Positions 1 through 6,477 of a stretch of 16,089 bases of DNA are shown here, one piece after another. Every line of letters begins with the position of its first letter. Within the stretch, counting starts at the first letter, position 1. The notes under the pieces were generated by a model, which was given only the letters and a program-made list of their open reading frames with translations, made no database searches and had not been told where the DNA came from. Both the position numbers and the translations under genes were made by a program. The stretch comes from Candidatus Omnitrophota bacterium (lineage in GTDB: Bacteria > Verrucomicrobiota > Verrucomicrobiia > Limisphaerales > UBA1319), in contig JAMCZD010000283.1 of assembly GCA_023473405.1 (NCBI GenBank), positions 1-16,089 on the forward strand. The letters run 5' to 3'.

Positions 1-87
1 TGGAACACTCGCAGGCACCGGAACCATCATCCACAACCGGGTAAATCTTACTCTCCAAGTCTCTCAATCAATACAAATTCGTATCGC

Positions 88-627
88 ATGAACACTCCAA
101 TTGACACCACGGTCACCGCTCCCGCAGCCGAACTCGCCACTCCGGCGGGTGGCATGCCGGACCAGATGACCATCATCCTGTTTTCCGGGGACCTGGACCG
201 TGCCCTGGCGGCGTTTGTCATCGCCAACGGCGCGTTGGCCATGGACATCAAGGTGACCATGTTTTTCGCCTTTTGGGGCTTGAACGTCCTGCGCAAGGAA
301 ACCGCCCGTTCGCCGGCGAAGGATTTACTGGCGCGAATGTTCGGCTGGATGATGCCCAAGGGCGCCGCACGTTTGAAGCTTTCCAAAATGCACATGATGG
401 GCATGGGCACGCGAATGATGAAGTTCGTCATGCGCAAGAAAAATGTCCAGAGCCTGCCCCAGTTTATCGAGATGGCTCGAAACAACGGTGTTCGGTTCGT
501 GGCCTGCAGCATGTCGATGGACGTGATGGGCCTCAAACGCGAGGAGCTTCTGGACGGCGTCGAATTAGGCGGGGTGGCGACATTTCTTGGCGATGCCTGC
601 CAGTCCAAGAGCACCCTGTTCATTTGA
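88..627 (+). CDS. DsrE/DsrF/DsrH-like family protein
   Basis: This is a 179-residue soluble protein of the DsrE/DsrF-like (DrsE_2) type, a family associated with sulfur relay and thiol chemistry. After a low-complexity Ala/Pro-rich N-terminus of about 20 residues the core begins with DQMTIILFSGDLDRALAAF, the first strand and helix of the DsrE fold. The C-terminal part carries the family-typical stretch MDVMGLKREELLDGVELGGV. Cys140, in FVACSMSMD, is in the position usually proposed to carry persulfide; a second cysteine, Cys171, lies near the C-terminus. The ATG at 88 has no clear Shine-Dalgarno sequence, and the frame stays open upstream to the window edge, so a longer protein is possible. 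The neighbour downstream is an AhpD-like CXXC protein, which suggests shared thiol or redox function. The family call is firm; the exact substrate is unknown. Confidence 0.85.
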   Translation: MNTPIDTTVTAPAAELATPAGGMPDQMTIILFSGDLDRALAAFVIANGALAMDIKVTMFFAFWGLNVLRKETARSPAKDLLARMFGWMMPKGAARLKLSKMHMMGMGTRMMKFVMRKKNVQSLPQFIEMARNNGVRFVACSMSMDVMGLKREELLDGVELGGVATFLGDACQSKSTLFI

Positions 628-654
628 GCGTGAGAATTCACAGGGAAAGTCTTG

Positions 655-677
655 TTGGCCGACGGGTCGTCGGCCAA
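655..677. promoter_or_regulatory. Perfect 9-bp stem-loop between the DsrE-like and AhpD-like genes
   Basis: TTGGCCGAC (655-663) and GTCGGCCAA (669-677) are exact reverse complements around a 5-nt loop. The hairpin begins 28 nt after the DsrE-like stop codon and ends 34 nt before the preferred ATG of the next gene. No T-tract follows on the plus strand, so it is not a textbook intrinsic terminator. It could attenuate, process or stabilise the transcript between the two genes. A TTG codon at 652 that would extend the downstream protein lies against the 5' arm, which makes it an unlikely start. Confidence 0.6.
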
Positions 678-711
678 AATGCATCAAAGTAGCGCGGAAA
701 GAATTATAATT

Positions 712-1059
712 ATGTTTAATAAAGCAACCCAGTTTTTTGATAAATTCAAAACCGATTTCCTGAAGATGAAGACCGCCGCGCCGGATATAGTGAGCGGTTT
801 CGGCGGGCTGTTCGCCTCCGTAATGAAAGACGGCGCGCTCAAAAAGAAGGAAAAAGAGTTGGTCGCGCTCGGCATTGCCGTGGCAGAGCACTGCGAGCCC
901 TGCATCAATCTGCATGTGCAGAAATGCCTCGAGGCCGGCAACACCCCCGCCGAAATCATCGAGGCAGCCGGCGTGGCCGTCATGATGCAAGGTGGTCCGG
1001 CTTACACCCATATCCCATTTGTGATGGACGCGCTGGAGGCTTTGGTTCCGAAGGGATAA
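712..1059 (+). CDS. Carboxymuconolactone decarboxylase family (AhpD-like) protein
   Basis: This is a 115-residue, all-helical, single-domain protein of the CMD/AhpD-like superfamily. The signature is EHCEPCINLH at residues 59-68: a CXXC pair (Cys61, Cys64) preceded by an acidic residue and followed by His68, the arrangement used for disulfide/peroxidase chemistry in AhpD-like members. A second typical part is the GVAVMMQGGPAYTH stretch near the C-terminus. I chose the ATG at 712 because a GGAAAG sits at 696-701 and because the longer options at 652 (TTG) and 679 add a charged tail and overlap the hairpin at 655-677. The length is normal for a stand-alone CMD domain. Its neighbour is a DsrE-like protein. 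The physiological substrate cannot be told from sequence; alkylhydroperoxidase-like or disulfide-relay activity is an inference. Confidence 0.85.
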   Translation: MFNKATQFFDKFKTDFLKMKTAAPDIVSGFGGLFASVMKDGALKKKEKELVALGIAVAEHCEPCINLHVQKCLEAGNTPAEIIEAAGVAVMMQGGPAYTHIPFVMDALEALVPKG

Positions 1060-1095
1060 ACGGGGCGTAAAAGGGTAAATCAGGGCGGCGCGGGT

Positions 1096-1206
1096 CTTAA
1101 CCCGGATATTTCATGCTTCCTTTGAAACGCCAACACCCTGCCGTGTGAGGGCGCACGGCCTATAGCCCTCAAAAGACCCGGCGTTCAACGTAATATCCGG
1201 ATTAAG
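1096..1206. repeat. 111-bp imperfect inverted-repeat element with nested stem
   Basis: The ends CTTAACCCGGATATT (1096-1110) and AATATCCGGATTAAG (1192-1206) are reverse complements at 14 of 15 positions. Inside them, AACGCC (1126-1131) pairs with GGCGTT (1180-1185), and GCCGTG (1140-1145) pairs with CACGGC (1154-1159) around an 8-nt loop. The element fills the space between the stops of two convergent genes, so it could act as a bidirectional terminator-like structure. It could equally be a small non-autonomous mobile or REP-like element. There is no coding capacity inside and no clear target-site duplication at the ends. Confidence 0.55.
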
Positions 1207-1213
1207 GAGAGTG

Positions 1214-1516
1214 TTAGACCGGGTAGACCAGGATGCCAACGCGATCGATGTGATCGCGCAGGGGGCCAAGTTTGATGAGATGAGACGCTTTTACGTCGAA
1301 ACGATAAGGCAGCGGTAATTCATCCAGTTCGGCGGCAATCGATTCAGCCTGGAGAGCGTCCAGGTCGCCCCAGAGTGCGAGGTCAACGTCAGAGCCTGGC
1401 GCGTGAGTGCCCTTGGCTCGCGAACCAAACAGTCTCACCGCCTTGATTTCCGAATGCCGGCCAAACACCCGCTGGAACAAGGCGAGTTCACCAGGTTCGA
1501 GTGGTGGAATTTTCAT
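1214..1516 (-). CDS. Minimal nucleotidyltransferase (MNT/MntA-like) domain protein
   Basis: This 100-residue protein consists of one Pol-beta-type nucleotidyltransferase fold. The motif LFGSRAKGTHAPGSDVDLAL (residues 29-48) supplies the Gly31-Ser32 nucleotide-binding turn and metal-binding Asp43 and Asp45; Asp74 in RFDVKA is well placed as the third carboxylate. All catalytic positions therefore look intact. Small proteins of this kind are usually paired with a HEPN protein (HI0074/HepT type), either as antitoxins that AMPylate the HEPN toxin or as uncharacterised pairs. I see no HEPN gene next to it: the plus-strand CMD gene is downstream in convergent orientation, and the roughly 300 bp upstream lacks a recognisable gene. 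GAGAAAA lies a few bases before the ATG. The domain call is firm; an antitoxin role is inference, weakened by the missing partner. Confidence 0.85.
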   Translation of the reverse strand: MKIPPLEPGELALFQRVFGRHSEIKAVRLFGSRAKGTHAPGSDVDLALWGDLDALQAESIAAELDELPLPYRFDVKASHLIKLGPLRDHIDRVGILVYPV

Positions 1517-1821
1517 CGAGCGCTTTTCTCGATAAAGAAGTCATCACTTTCCGCGAAACAAACGCCCTCTCACATTTTCTCGCGTGAGCATGAGCAATTT
1601 CACCCCCAATTGCCATTCCCGTCGAGCAAACGCGCCCGAACTGGCGGCGGCGATGTGTCGAAAAAATGTTCCGATCGGATCACGAAACTGTTCTCGAGGA
1701 ATCCACCTCTCCATTGTCGTGTTGGCCTGGATTCATGCATTGGTCGTGCGAATAGCCGCCAAGCCGAAGAATTTCATTGAACCAGCCATAGGTGATGGTG
1801 TGAGATGCAGGCCGATTGATT
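1517..1821. other. 305-bp stretch without a convincing gene
   Basis: The stretch lies between the divergent starts of the nucleotidyltransferase (minus) and the exosortase (plus), so promoters for both should be here, but no good -35/-10 or -24/-12 pair stands out. CTCAC (1569-1573) and GTGAG (1584-1588) form a short hairpin. On the minus strand a frame is open from about 1680 to a stop at 1544-1546, and an adjacent frame is open upstream of that; joined by a frameshift they would make a short peptide. I recognise no family in either, so a decayed gene is only a possibility. The plus-strand open frames in this stretch are of low quality and run into the exosortase gene in the wrong frame. Confidence 0.4.
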
Positions 1822-2790
1822 ATGTCCGAAGGCAAGCAGCAGTCTTCACCGCAATCCGGCGCAGACGTGGGTTGGCGCCAAGAAGCGCTGGCGATATGGC
1901 GTTCGTTTCCCAACCGGGCAATGTTCGGGGTATTGCTGGTTGCATGGCTGTTGTTATTCCAGTTTCTCGGCAGTTCGACCTTTGGCTACGTCGATACCCC
2001 GTCGTTGTTGCGCTGGATGTACAACGCATACAACAGCCCGTTTTCGGAAGACCAGCACGGCGACCTTATACCATTTGTGGTGCTGGGGTTGATGTGGTGG
2101 AAGCGGAAGGAGTTGGAGGCGGCGTCCAAGGGAATCTGGTTGCCGGCCTTGATCGGGCTGGGCGCCGGTCTGGTGCTTCACGTGTTAGGCTATGTGGTTC
2201 AGCAGCCGCGTATCTCGATAATCGGGTTTTTTATTGGGCTATATTTTTTAAGCGGTTTGACCTGGGGCAAGTCCTGGCTTAGGCGGATTTTTTTCCCGTT
2301 CATCCTGTTTGTCTTTTGTATCCCGATCGGATCATTGGCCGAGAGCATCACCTTTCCTTTGCGGATGATTGTCACGCATATCTCGGTGGCGATAAGCCAA
2401 GGCTTGCTGGGAATCGACGTGGTCCGGGACGGCACGCGGATTTTCGATGCGCGCCGGACCTTTCAGTATGACGTAGCCCCGGCGTGCAGCGGCATCCGAA
2501 GTCTCATATCGCTATTGGCACTGACGACGATTTACGGCTTTGTGACTTTCGAACGAAGCTGGAAGCGGGTATTGACGATGGGATTGGCGGTGCCGCTTGC
2601 GGTAGCGGGCAACGTGGTGCGGATTACCACCGTGATTATTGCCGCCGAGGCATTTGGCCAAACTGCCGGAAGTTGGGTCCACGATTACGCCGGCTTTATC
2701 ACGTTCGCCGTGGCCATTGCCTGCGTCCTGTTGTTGGGGCATTGGCTGCGCGAAGACAGGCAAACCGGCGGACAAGGAGGCGCCTTATGA
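1822..2790 (+). CDS. Exosortase (exosortase/archaeosortase family membrane protein)
   Basis: This 322-residue inner-membrane protein has about eight hydrophobic segments. Exosortases are thought to act as cysteine transpeptidases that cleave proteins bearing a C-terminal sorting signal (PEP-CTERM and relatives) and hand them to the envelope or exopolysaccharide. The catalytic triad of the family is visible in order: Cys222 in APACSGIRSL, Arg267 in GNVVRI, and His287 in VHDYAGF, each next to a predicted membrane segment. The ATG at 1822 is preferred over the TTG at 1816; no strong ribosome-binding site precedes it. Its stop codon overlaps the start of the downstream epsI gene (ATGA), so the two are translationally coupled. 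A subclass cannot be assigned by eye, and no protein with a recognisable sorting signal is complete in the window. Confidence 0.93.
   Translation: MSEGKQQSSPQSGADVGWRQEALAIWRSFPNRAMFGVLLVAWLLLFQFLGSSTFGYVDTPSLLRWMYNAYNSPFSEDQHGDLIPFVVLGLMWWKRKELEAASKGIWLPALIGLGAGLVLHVLGYVVQQPRISIIGFFIGLYFLSGLTWGKSWLRRIFFPFILFVFCIPIGSLAESITFPLRMIVTHISVAISQGLLGIDVVRDGTRIFDARRTFQYDVAPACSGIRSLISLLALTTIYGFVTFERSWKRVLTMGLAVPLAVAGNVVRITTVIIAAEAFGQTAGSWVHDYAGFITFAVAIACVLLLGHWLREDRQTGGQGGAL
2774..2780 (+). promoter_or_regulatory. Strong Shine-Dalgarno that fixes the epsI start
   Basis: AAGGAGG ends 6 nt before the ATG at 2787, inside the last codons of the exosortase gene. It selects that ATG over the longer open frame reaching back to 2484, and with the ATGA overlap it indicates coupled translation. 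Confidence 0.85.
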
Positions 2791-3578
2791 GAAAACGGCA
2801 ATGGCTGGCGATGTCGGCCGCCTTGGGATTGATGGCCATCACGGTCGGATTCCTGTTCTGGCTCAAAACTCACCAGAGATTGGGCGCCCCCGGCTTGAAA
2901 CTCGATCTGCCCGAACGCGTCCTGGATTACACCTCGGCGCTGGTGGAAATAAGCCGGGAGGAACTGGCGGCGTTGCCTGCGGACACCACCTTCGGCCGCC
3001 GAATCTACAGCCGGGTTCGCGGAGGACAGACCAACGAGATGCTGCTCAGCATTGTGTTGATGGGCACCGACCGCACCAGCCTTCATAAACCCCAGTTCTG
3101 CCTGGTAGGCCAGGGGTGGAGAATCGAAAAGACGGAAAAGGTGGCCGTCCGGATCGAGCGCCCGCACGCCTATGATTTGCCCGTCATGCGGATGACTGCC
3201 AGCAAGCAATTCCAAACCGGCGGCGGCCAGGGCATGTTACTGCGCGGCATTTATGCCTATTGGTTTGTTTCCGAGCACCAACTCACCGCGGAACACTGGA
3301 AACGGATGTGGTGGATGGCCAAGAACCTTCTTTTTACCGGGGTTCTCCAACGGTGGGCTTACGTGAGCTGCTTCGGCACCTGCCTGCCCGGACAGGAGGA
3401 GAAGGAGTTCGAGGAAATGCGGCGCTTCCTGGCCGCTGCGGTGCCGGAGTTCCAATTTGCCACAAGGCCGGCTTTAACGCTCCAGAATAAGGGCGTCCGC
3501 GCGACAGACACGGCGGGAATAAGCTCCGATTCGGCAGCAGGCTACCCGAGGAATACTTTCGCGGGTAAACCGGACTAG
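2787..3578 (+). CDS. epsI: Exosortase-associated EpsI family protein
   Basis: This 263-residue protein has one N-terminal membrane anchor (about residues 8-26) and a periplasmic domain of the EpsI/DUF3485 family. Family hallmarks are HKPQFCLVGQGW at residues 100-111, corresponding to the usual H(R/K)PxxCYxxxGW, and IYAYWFVSEH, corresponding to the conserved aromatic YWF segment. EpsI proteins occur next to or fused with exosortases and are linked to exopolysaccharide assembly; their biochemical role is unsettled. The start at 2787 follows an ideal AAGGAGG and overlaps the exosortase stop. The last 30 or so residues are polar and low in complexity and do not look like part of the fold. Cys105 lies in the conserved motif and may be functionally important, but this is inference. 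Confidence 0.9.
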   Translation: MRKRQWLAMSAALGLMAITVGFLFWLKTHQRLGAPGLKLDLPERVLDYTSALVEISREELAALPADTTFGRRIYSRVRGGQTNEMLLSIVLMGTDRTSLHKPQFCLVGQGWRIEKTEKVAVRIERPHAYDLPVMRMTASKQFQTGGGQGMLLRGIYAYWFVSEHQLTAEHWKRMWWMAKNLLFTGVLQRWAYVSCFGTCLPGQEEKEFEEMRRFLAAAVPEFQFATRPALTLQNKGVRATDTAGISSDSAAGYPRNTFAGKPD

Positions 3579-3766
3579 TTGGTCGCCTGGAATAGAGACT
3601 TGAAACCAAGCGATAGTTTGCCGTGCCATGCGTAATAAAGACTTGCGGGCGTTAGGGTTTTGGGTTCAAATAACCACGCCGCGTAACCGGAATGAAACAC
3701 TTTCATTTATTAGTCTATAGGAATCGGTGTGAGCTTGCGCCTAGCACAGCCCCTGATAGTAACAAA

Positions 3767-3780
3767 GGACAAACTTGTCC
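3767..3780. promoter_or_regulatory. Inverted repeat upstream of the glycosyltransferase gene
   Basis: GGACAA and TTGTCC form exact 6-bp arms around a 2-nt spacer, ending 25 nt before the ATG at 3806. This size and position suit an operator for a dimeric repressor or activator. The rest of the 227-bp gap (3579-3805) holds no gene I can support, and I found no convincing promoter hexamers, so the regulatory role is a guess. Confidence 0.3.
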
Positions 3781-3805
3781 GCTCCACGGTCATTTTGGCT
3801 GAGCC

Positions 3806-5191
3806 ATGTTGCGCCGTCAGCGAGAAATTTATGTCCGCGTCCAGAAATTGATCGATGCCGGGCTGTTTGGTTTGGCCTTCTGGCTGGCTCACCTGGCAAG
3901 GTCGAATTGGAAGATCGAGATATTCGGCGGGACAGCCGAAATCCCGCCGTTTCACGATTTGGCCTGGCTGCTCCTGGTGGTATTTCCCTTGGGACCGATC
4001 CTTCTGCAATGGCACGGCTACTATAATCGACCGCTGATGGCGTCCCGCCGGCTGATAGCGTGGCAGCTCTTCGAGAGCTGCATCCTGACGACTGTGAGCG
4101 TGATTTTGGTGATGTTCCTCAGGAAGGTGCAACTGACGCGCGCGGTGATCATCCTGTTCCCATTGTTCAGTTTCGGATTGATCATGAGCAAGGAACAGTT
4201 GCTGTGGCTCAAAAACCGGTGGGCGAAAGGTCAGTCCCGAAGACACTTTATCCTGGTCGGCACCTCGGCGGACAACAAACGGTTCAGGCCCGAGTTGGCC
4301 AAGCCGGCTTTCACGGAGCTGGAATTGGTGGCGCAGCTCAACCTGGACGCCGAGCCGGTGGAGAATCTGGTCGAGTTGCTCCACGAATACTCGGCCAACG
4401 GCGTCATCATTAACGCCAAACACGTCTATTTCAGCCAAATCGAAAAGGCAATTCAGGTCTGCGAGCTCGAAGGGGTGGAGGCGTGGCTGCTGGCGGACTT
4501 CTTCAAGACACAAATCTCCAAGACCATCCTGGATGACTTTGCGGACCGCCCCATGCTGATCTTCAGGTCCACCCCCGAGGAATCGTGGCAAGCCCTGGCC
4601 AAACAGGTGATGGATGTGGGCGGCGCCGCCTTTCTCCTGCTCATCCTGTCGCCGCTGATCCTGTTGGTCGCCAGCCTGATCAAAATCTCCTCGCCCGGCC
4701 CCGTGCTATTTCGACAGTTGCGAAGCGGGCTTAACGGCCAGCCATTCATGATGCTGAAATTTCGCTCGATGGTGAGCGACGCCGAACAACTGAAACACGA
4801 ATTGGAGGTCTTGAACGAAATGAGCGGACCCGTCTTCAAGATCAGCGACGATCCGCGCATCACCGCGGTTGGACGGTGGCTCCGCCGATACAGCATCGAT
4901 GAGCTGCCGCAGTTGTGGAACGTCCTGCGCGGTGAAATGAGCCTCGTGGGACCGCGCCCACTGCCCGTGGACGAGGTCAAACGATTCGACGATCTCTCGC
5001 ACCGGCGGCGGCTCAGCGTCAAGCCGGGGCTAACCTGCAAGTGGCAGGTCAGCGGGCGGAATAACGTCACCGATTTCGATGACTGGGTGAGGCTGGATTT
5101 GGAATATATCGATAACTGGTCTTTGTGGCTGGACTTCAAAATTCTCTTTCAAACGATCCCCGCGGTTATTTACGGGACGGGAGCGAAGTGA
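3806..5191 (+). CDS. Exopolysaccharide polyprenyl glycosylphosphotransferase (WcaJ/EpsZ-like)
   Basis: This 461-residue membrane enzyme would transfer a sugar-1-phosphate from a UDP-sugar to undecaprenyl phosphate, the first membrane step of a lipid-linked glycan. The architecture is the standard large polyprenol phosphoglycosyltransferase type: about four N-terminal membrane segments (residues 15-125), a Rossmann-like middle domain (starting near RRHFILVGTS), and a C-terminal bacterial sugar transferase domain. The last begins with the membrane re-entrant helix from Asp270 and continues with SSPGPVLFRQLRSG, KFRSM (318-322), the catalytic Asp365-Glu366 pair in SIDELPQLWNVL, and MSLVGPRPLP. 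Length and order fit the family. The ATG at 3806 has only weak ribosome-binding context. Its place after exosortase/epsI and before a UDP-sugar enzyme supports an exopolysaccharide role. The sugar donor cannot be read from the sequence. Confidence 0.93.
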   Translation: MLRRQREIYVRVQKLIDAGLFGLAFWLAHLARSNWKIEIFGGTAEIPPFHDLAWLLLVVFPLGPILLQWHGYYNRPLMASRRLIAWQLFESCILTTVSVILVMFLRKVQLTRAVIILFPLFSFGLIMSKEQLLWLKNRWAKGQSRRHFILVGTSADNKRFRPELAKPAFTELELVAQLNLDAEPVENLVELLHEYSANGVIINAKHVYFSQIEKAIQVCELEGVEAWLLADFFKTQISKTILDDFADRPMLIFRSTPEESWQALAKQVMDVGGAAFLLLILSPLILLVASLIKISSPGPVLFRQLRSGLNGQPFMMLKFRSMVSDAEQLKHELEVLNEMSGPVFKISDDPRITAVGRWLRRYSIDELPQLWNVLRGEMSLVGPRPLPVDEVKRFDDLSHRRRLSVKPGLTCKWQVSGRNNVTDFDDWVRLDLEYIDNWSLWLDFKILFQTIPAVIYGTGAK

Positions 5192-5245
5192 ACGGGTCGC
5201 GGTTATGATTCATGGTTTTCGATTTTGGACAAAAGGGTGATTGGG

Positions 5246-5255
5246 CCTCATGAGG
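5246..5255. promoter_or_regulatory. 10-bp perfect palindrome, possible activator site
   Basis: CCTCATGAGG reads the same on both strands. Its centre lies about 86 bp upstream of the start point predicted from the sigma-54 candidate at 5310-5326, where enhancer-binding proteins often bind. A second perfect palindrome, TTTGCGCAAA (5299-5308), abuts the -24 box. Both could be chance in an AT-rich gap. Confidence 0.25.
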
Positions 5256-5309
5256 ATTCCGCATTTTATTTCTTCCAGGCAGATATTTTTTTGTGGCTTT
5301 TGCGCAAAG

Positions 5310-5326
5310 TTGGCACAAGAATCGCT
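5310..5326 (+). promoter_or_regulatory. Candidate sigma-54 (-24/-12) promoter
   Basis: TTGGCACAAGAATCGCT matches the sigma-54 consensus TGGCAC-N5-TTGCT with the invariant GG (5312-5313) and GC (5324-5325) exactly 10 nt apart; the -12 element has TC in place of TT. The predicted start point is about 5337, only 3 nt before the ATG of the SDR gene, which would give an almost leaderless message or mean the true start codon is further downstream. Sigma-54 control of exopolysaccharide and sorting-substrate genes is known in other exosortase-containing bacteria, so the location is plausible. Confidence 0.5.
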
Positions 5327-5339
5327 CTTTAACTGATTC

Positions 5340-6353
5340 ATGTCTGCCATACACAAGCCTGGCCGAAAGGCACGCCAACCCACCTCAGTGGTTACCGGGG
5401 GTGCCGGTTTCTTGGGCTCGCATCTGGTGGATTACCTGCTGGCTCACGGGCACCGGGTGATTGCCATTGATAATTTCGTCACGGGCAACATAGACAACAT
5501 TGCCCATCACGGCGGCGAGCGGGCTTTCAAGTTTATCGAGCAGGATGTGACGGAGTTTCTTTTCCTGGATGAGCCGGTGCACTATGTCTGGCATTTCGCC
5601 TCGCCGGCCAGCCCGGTGGATTACCTGGAATTGCCCATTCAAACCCTCAAGGTGGGCTCGCTCGGCACCCACAAGGCGCTGGGACTCGCCAAAAACAAAG
5701 GAGCCCGTTTCTTGTTGGCGTCGACTTCCGAGGTCTATGGCGACCCGCTGGCGCATCCGCAAACCGAGGCCTACTGGGGAAACGTCAATCCCATCGGACC
5801 AAGGGGATGCTATGACGAGGCCAAGCGGTTTGCCGAGGCCTTGGTCGTCGCCTATCGACGCGAGCACGGCATGGCGACGCGGATTGCGCGGATATTCAAT
5901 ACCTATGGCCCGCGAATGCGGCTGAACGACGGACGCGTCGTACCGGCATTCATCGGCCAGGCCCTCCGCAACCGGCCCCTGACCGTTTTCGGGGATGGCC
6001 TCCAGACGCGCAGTTTCTGTTTTTATGCCGATCTGATGGAAGGACTCTACCGTTTGATGCTGAGCAACGTCTCGCAGCCGGTAAACCTGGGCAACCCAGT
6101 CCAGATGACCGTTCTCGAGTTTGCCCAGGCCGTCATTCGCATCTGCCGTTCGCGCAGCCGTATCCTCCGCCAACCGGCGCGCCAGGATGACCCGCATCAA
6201 CGCCAGCCGGATATTTCCCGCGCCCGGACCCGGCTCGGATGGGAGCCGGGGATGTCGCTCGAGGACGGTTTGAAGCGGAGCATCCCTTACTTTCGCGAGA
6301 AGGTTTTGGGGCCGGACCGGAAGAAGGGGCGGATGAAAAACGTGGTGGAATAA
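5340..6353 (+). CDS. UDP-glucuronate decarboxylase-like SDR (UDP-xylose synthase type)
   Basis: This 337-residue extended short-chain dehydrogenase binds NAD through TGGAGFLGSH (Gly20, Gly23, Gly26). Active-site elements are TSEVYGDP (Thr129-Ser130-Glu131) and YDEAKR (Tyr158, Lys162). The Thr/Glu pair in TSE, the YDExKR form of the YxxxK motif, RIFNTYGPRM, and DDPHQRQPDISRA are characteristic of UDP-glucuronate decarboxylases, which convert UDP-glucuronate to UDP-xylose; dTDP-glucose dehydratases and epimerases differ at these places. The length is normal. The roughly 16 residues before the Rossmann fold are basic and poorly conserved in appearance, and no Shine-Dalgarno precedes the ATG, so the start is uncertain. 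It probably supplies a pentose for the polysaccharide built by the upstream transferase. A related UDP-sugar epimerase is the main alternative. Confidence 0.88.
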   Translation: MSAIHKPGRKARQPTSVVTGGAGFLGSHLVDYLLAHGHRVIAIDNFVTGNIDNIAHHGGERAFKFIEQDVTEFLFLDEPVHYVWHFASPASPVDYLELPIQTLKVGSLGTHKALGLAKNKGARFLLASTSEVYGDPLAHPQTEAYWGNVNPIGPRGCYDEAKRFAEALVVAYRREHGMATRIARIFNTYGPRMRLNDGRVVPAFIGQALRNRPLTVFGDGLQTRSFCFYADLMEGLYRLMLSNVSQPVNLGNPVQMTVLEFAQAVIRICRSRSRILRQPARQDDPHQRQPDISRARTRLGWEPGMSLEDGLKRSIPYFREKVLGPDRKKGRMKNVVE

Positions 6354-6477
6354 TTTTTATGTTTGACCCATGGCCAGAATTCCGTTAACCACCATCGCCG
6401 TTTATTCACAGTTCCACTCGACGTTGGTTCAGCGGAAAGAAGATTTGGTTATTCGAAGGGCGTGGATGGAGCAATAA

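Noticed and set aside
1..91. C-terminal end of an upstream gene: frame 2 ends in TGA at 89-91 (ATGA overlap), frame 3 ends in TAA at 42-44
   Set aside because: Both frames could be protein tails and neither is long enough to choose; no family is recognisable in under 30 codons.
48..677. 209-residue open frame antisense to the DsrE-like gene
   Set aside because: It lies opposite a clear family member and has low-complexity, Arg/Ser-rich composition.
1721..1740. Sigma-54-like TTGGCC...TGCA before the exosortase
   Set aside because: Spacing between GG and GC is 11 rather than 10, and the -24 box is poor.
1584..2282. 232-residue plus-strand open frame spanning the gap and the exosortase start
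   Set aside because: It overlaps the exosortase in a different frame, has no domain, and its composition is that of a shadow frame.
2484..2786. N-terminal 101-residue extension of EpsI
   Set aside because: It overlaps the exosortase C-terminal half in another frame; the AAGGAGG and ATGA overlap at 2774-2790 mark the real start.
3579..3766. A cyclic-di-GMP riboswitch (GEMM) before the glycosyltransferase
   Set aside because: The conserved GEMM core elements and tetraloop-receptor pairing could not be found.
3710..4591. 293-residue open frame antisense to the glycosyltransferase gene
   Set aside because: It is His/Gln/Asp-rich with no fold signal and lies wholly opposite a well-supported gene.
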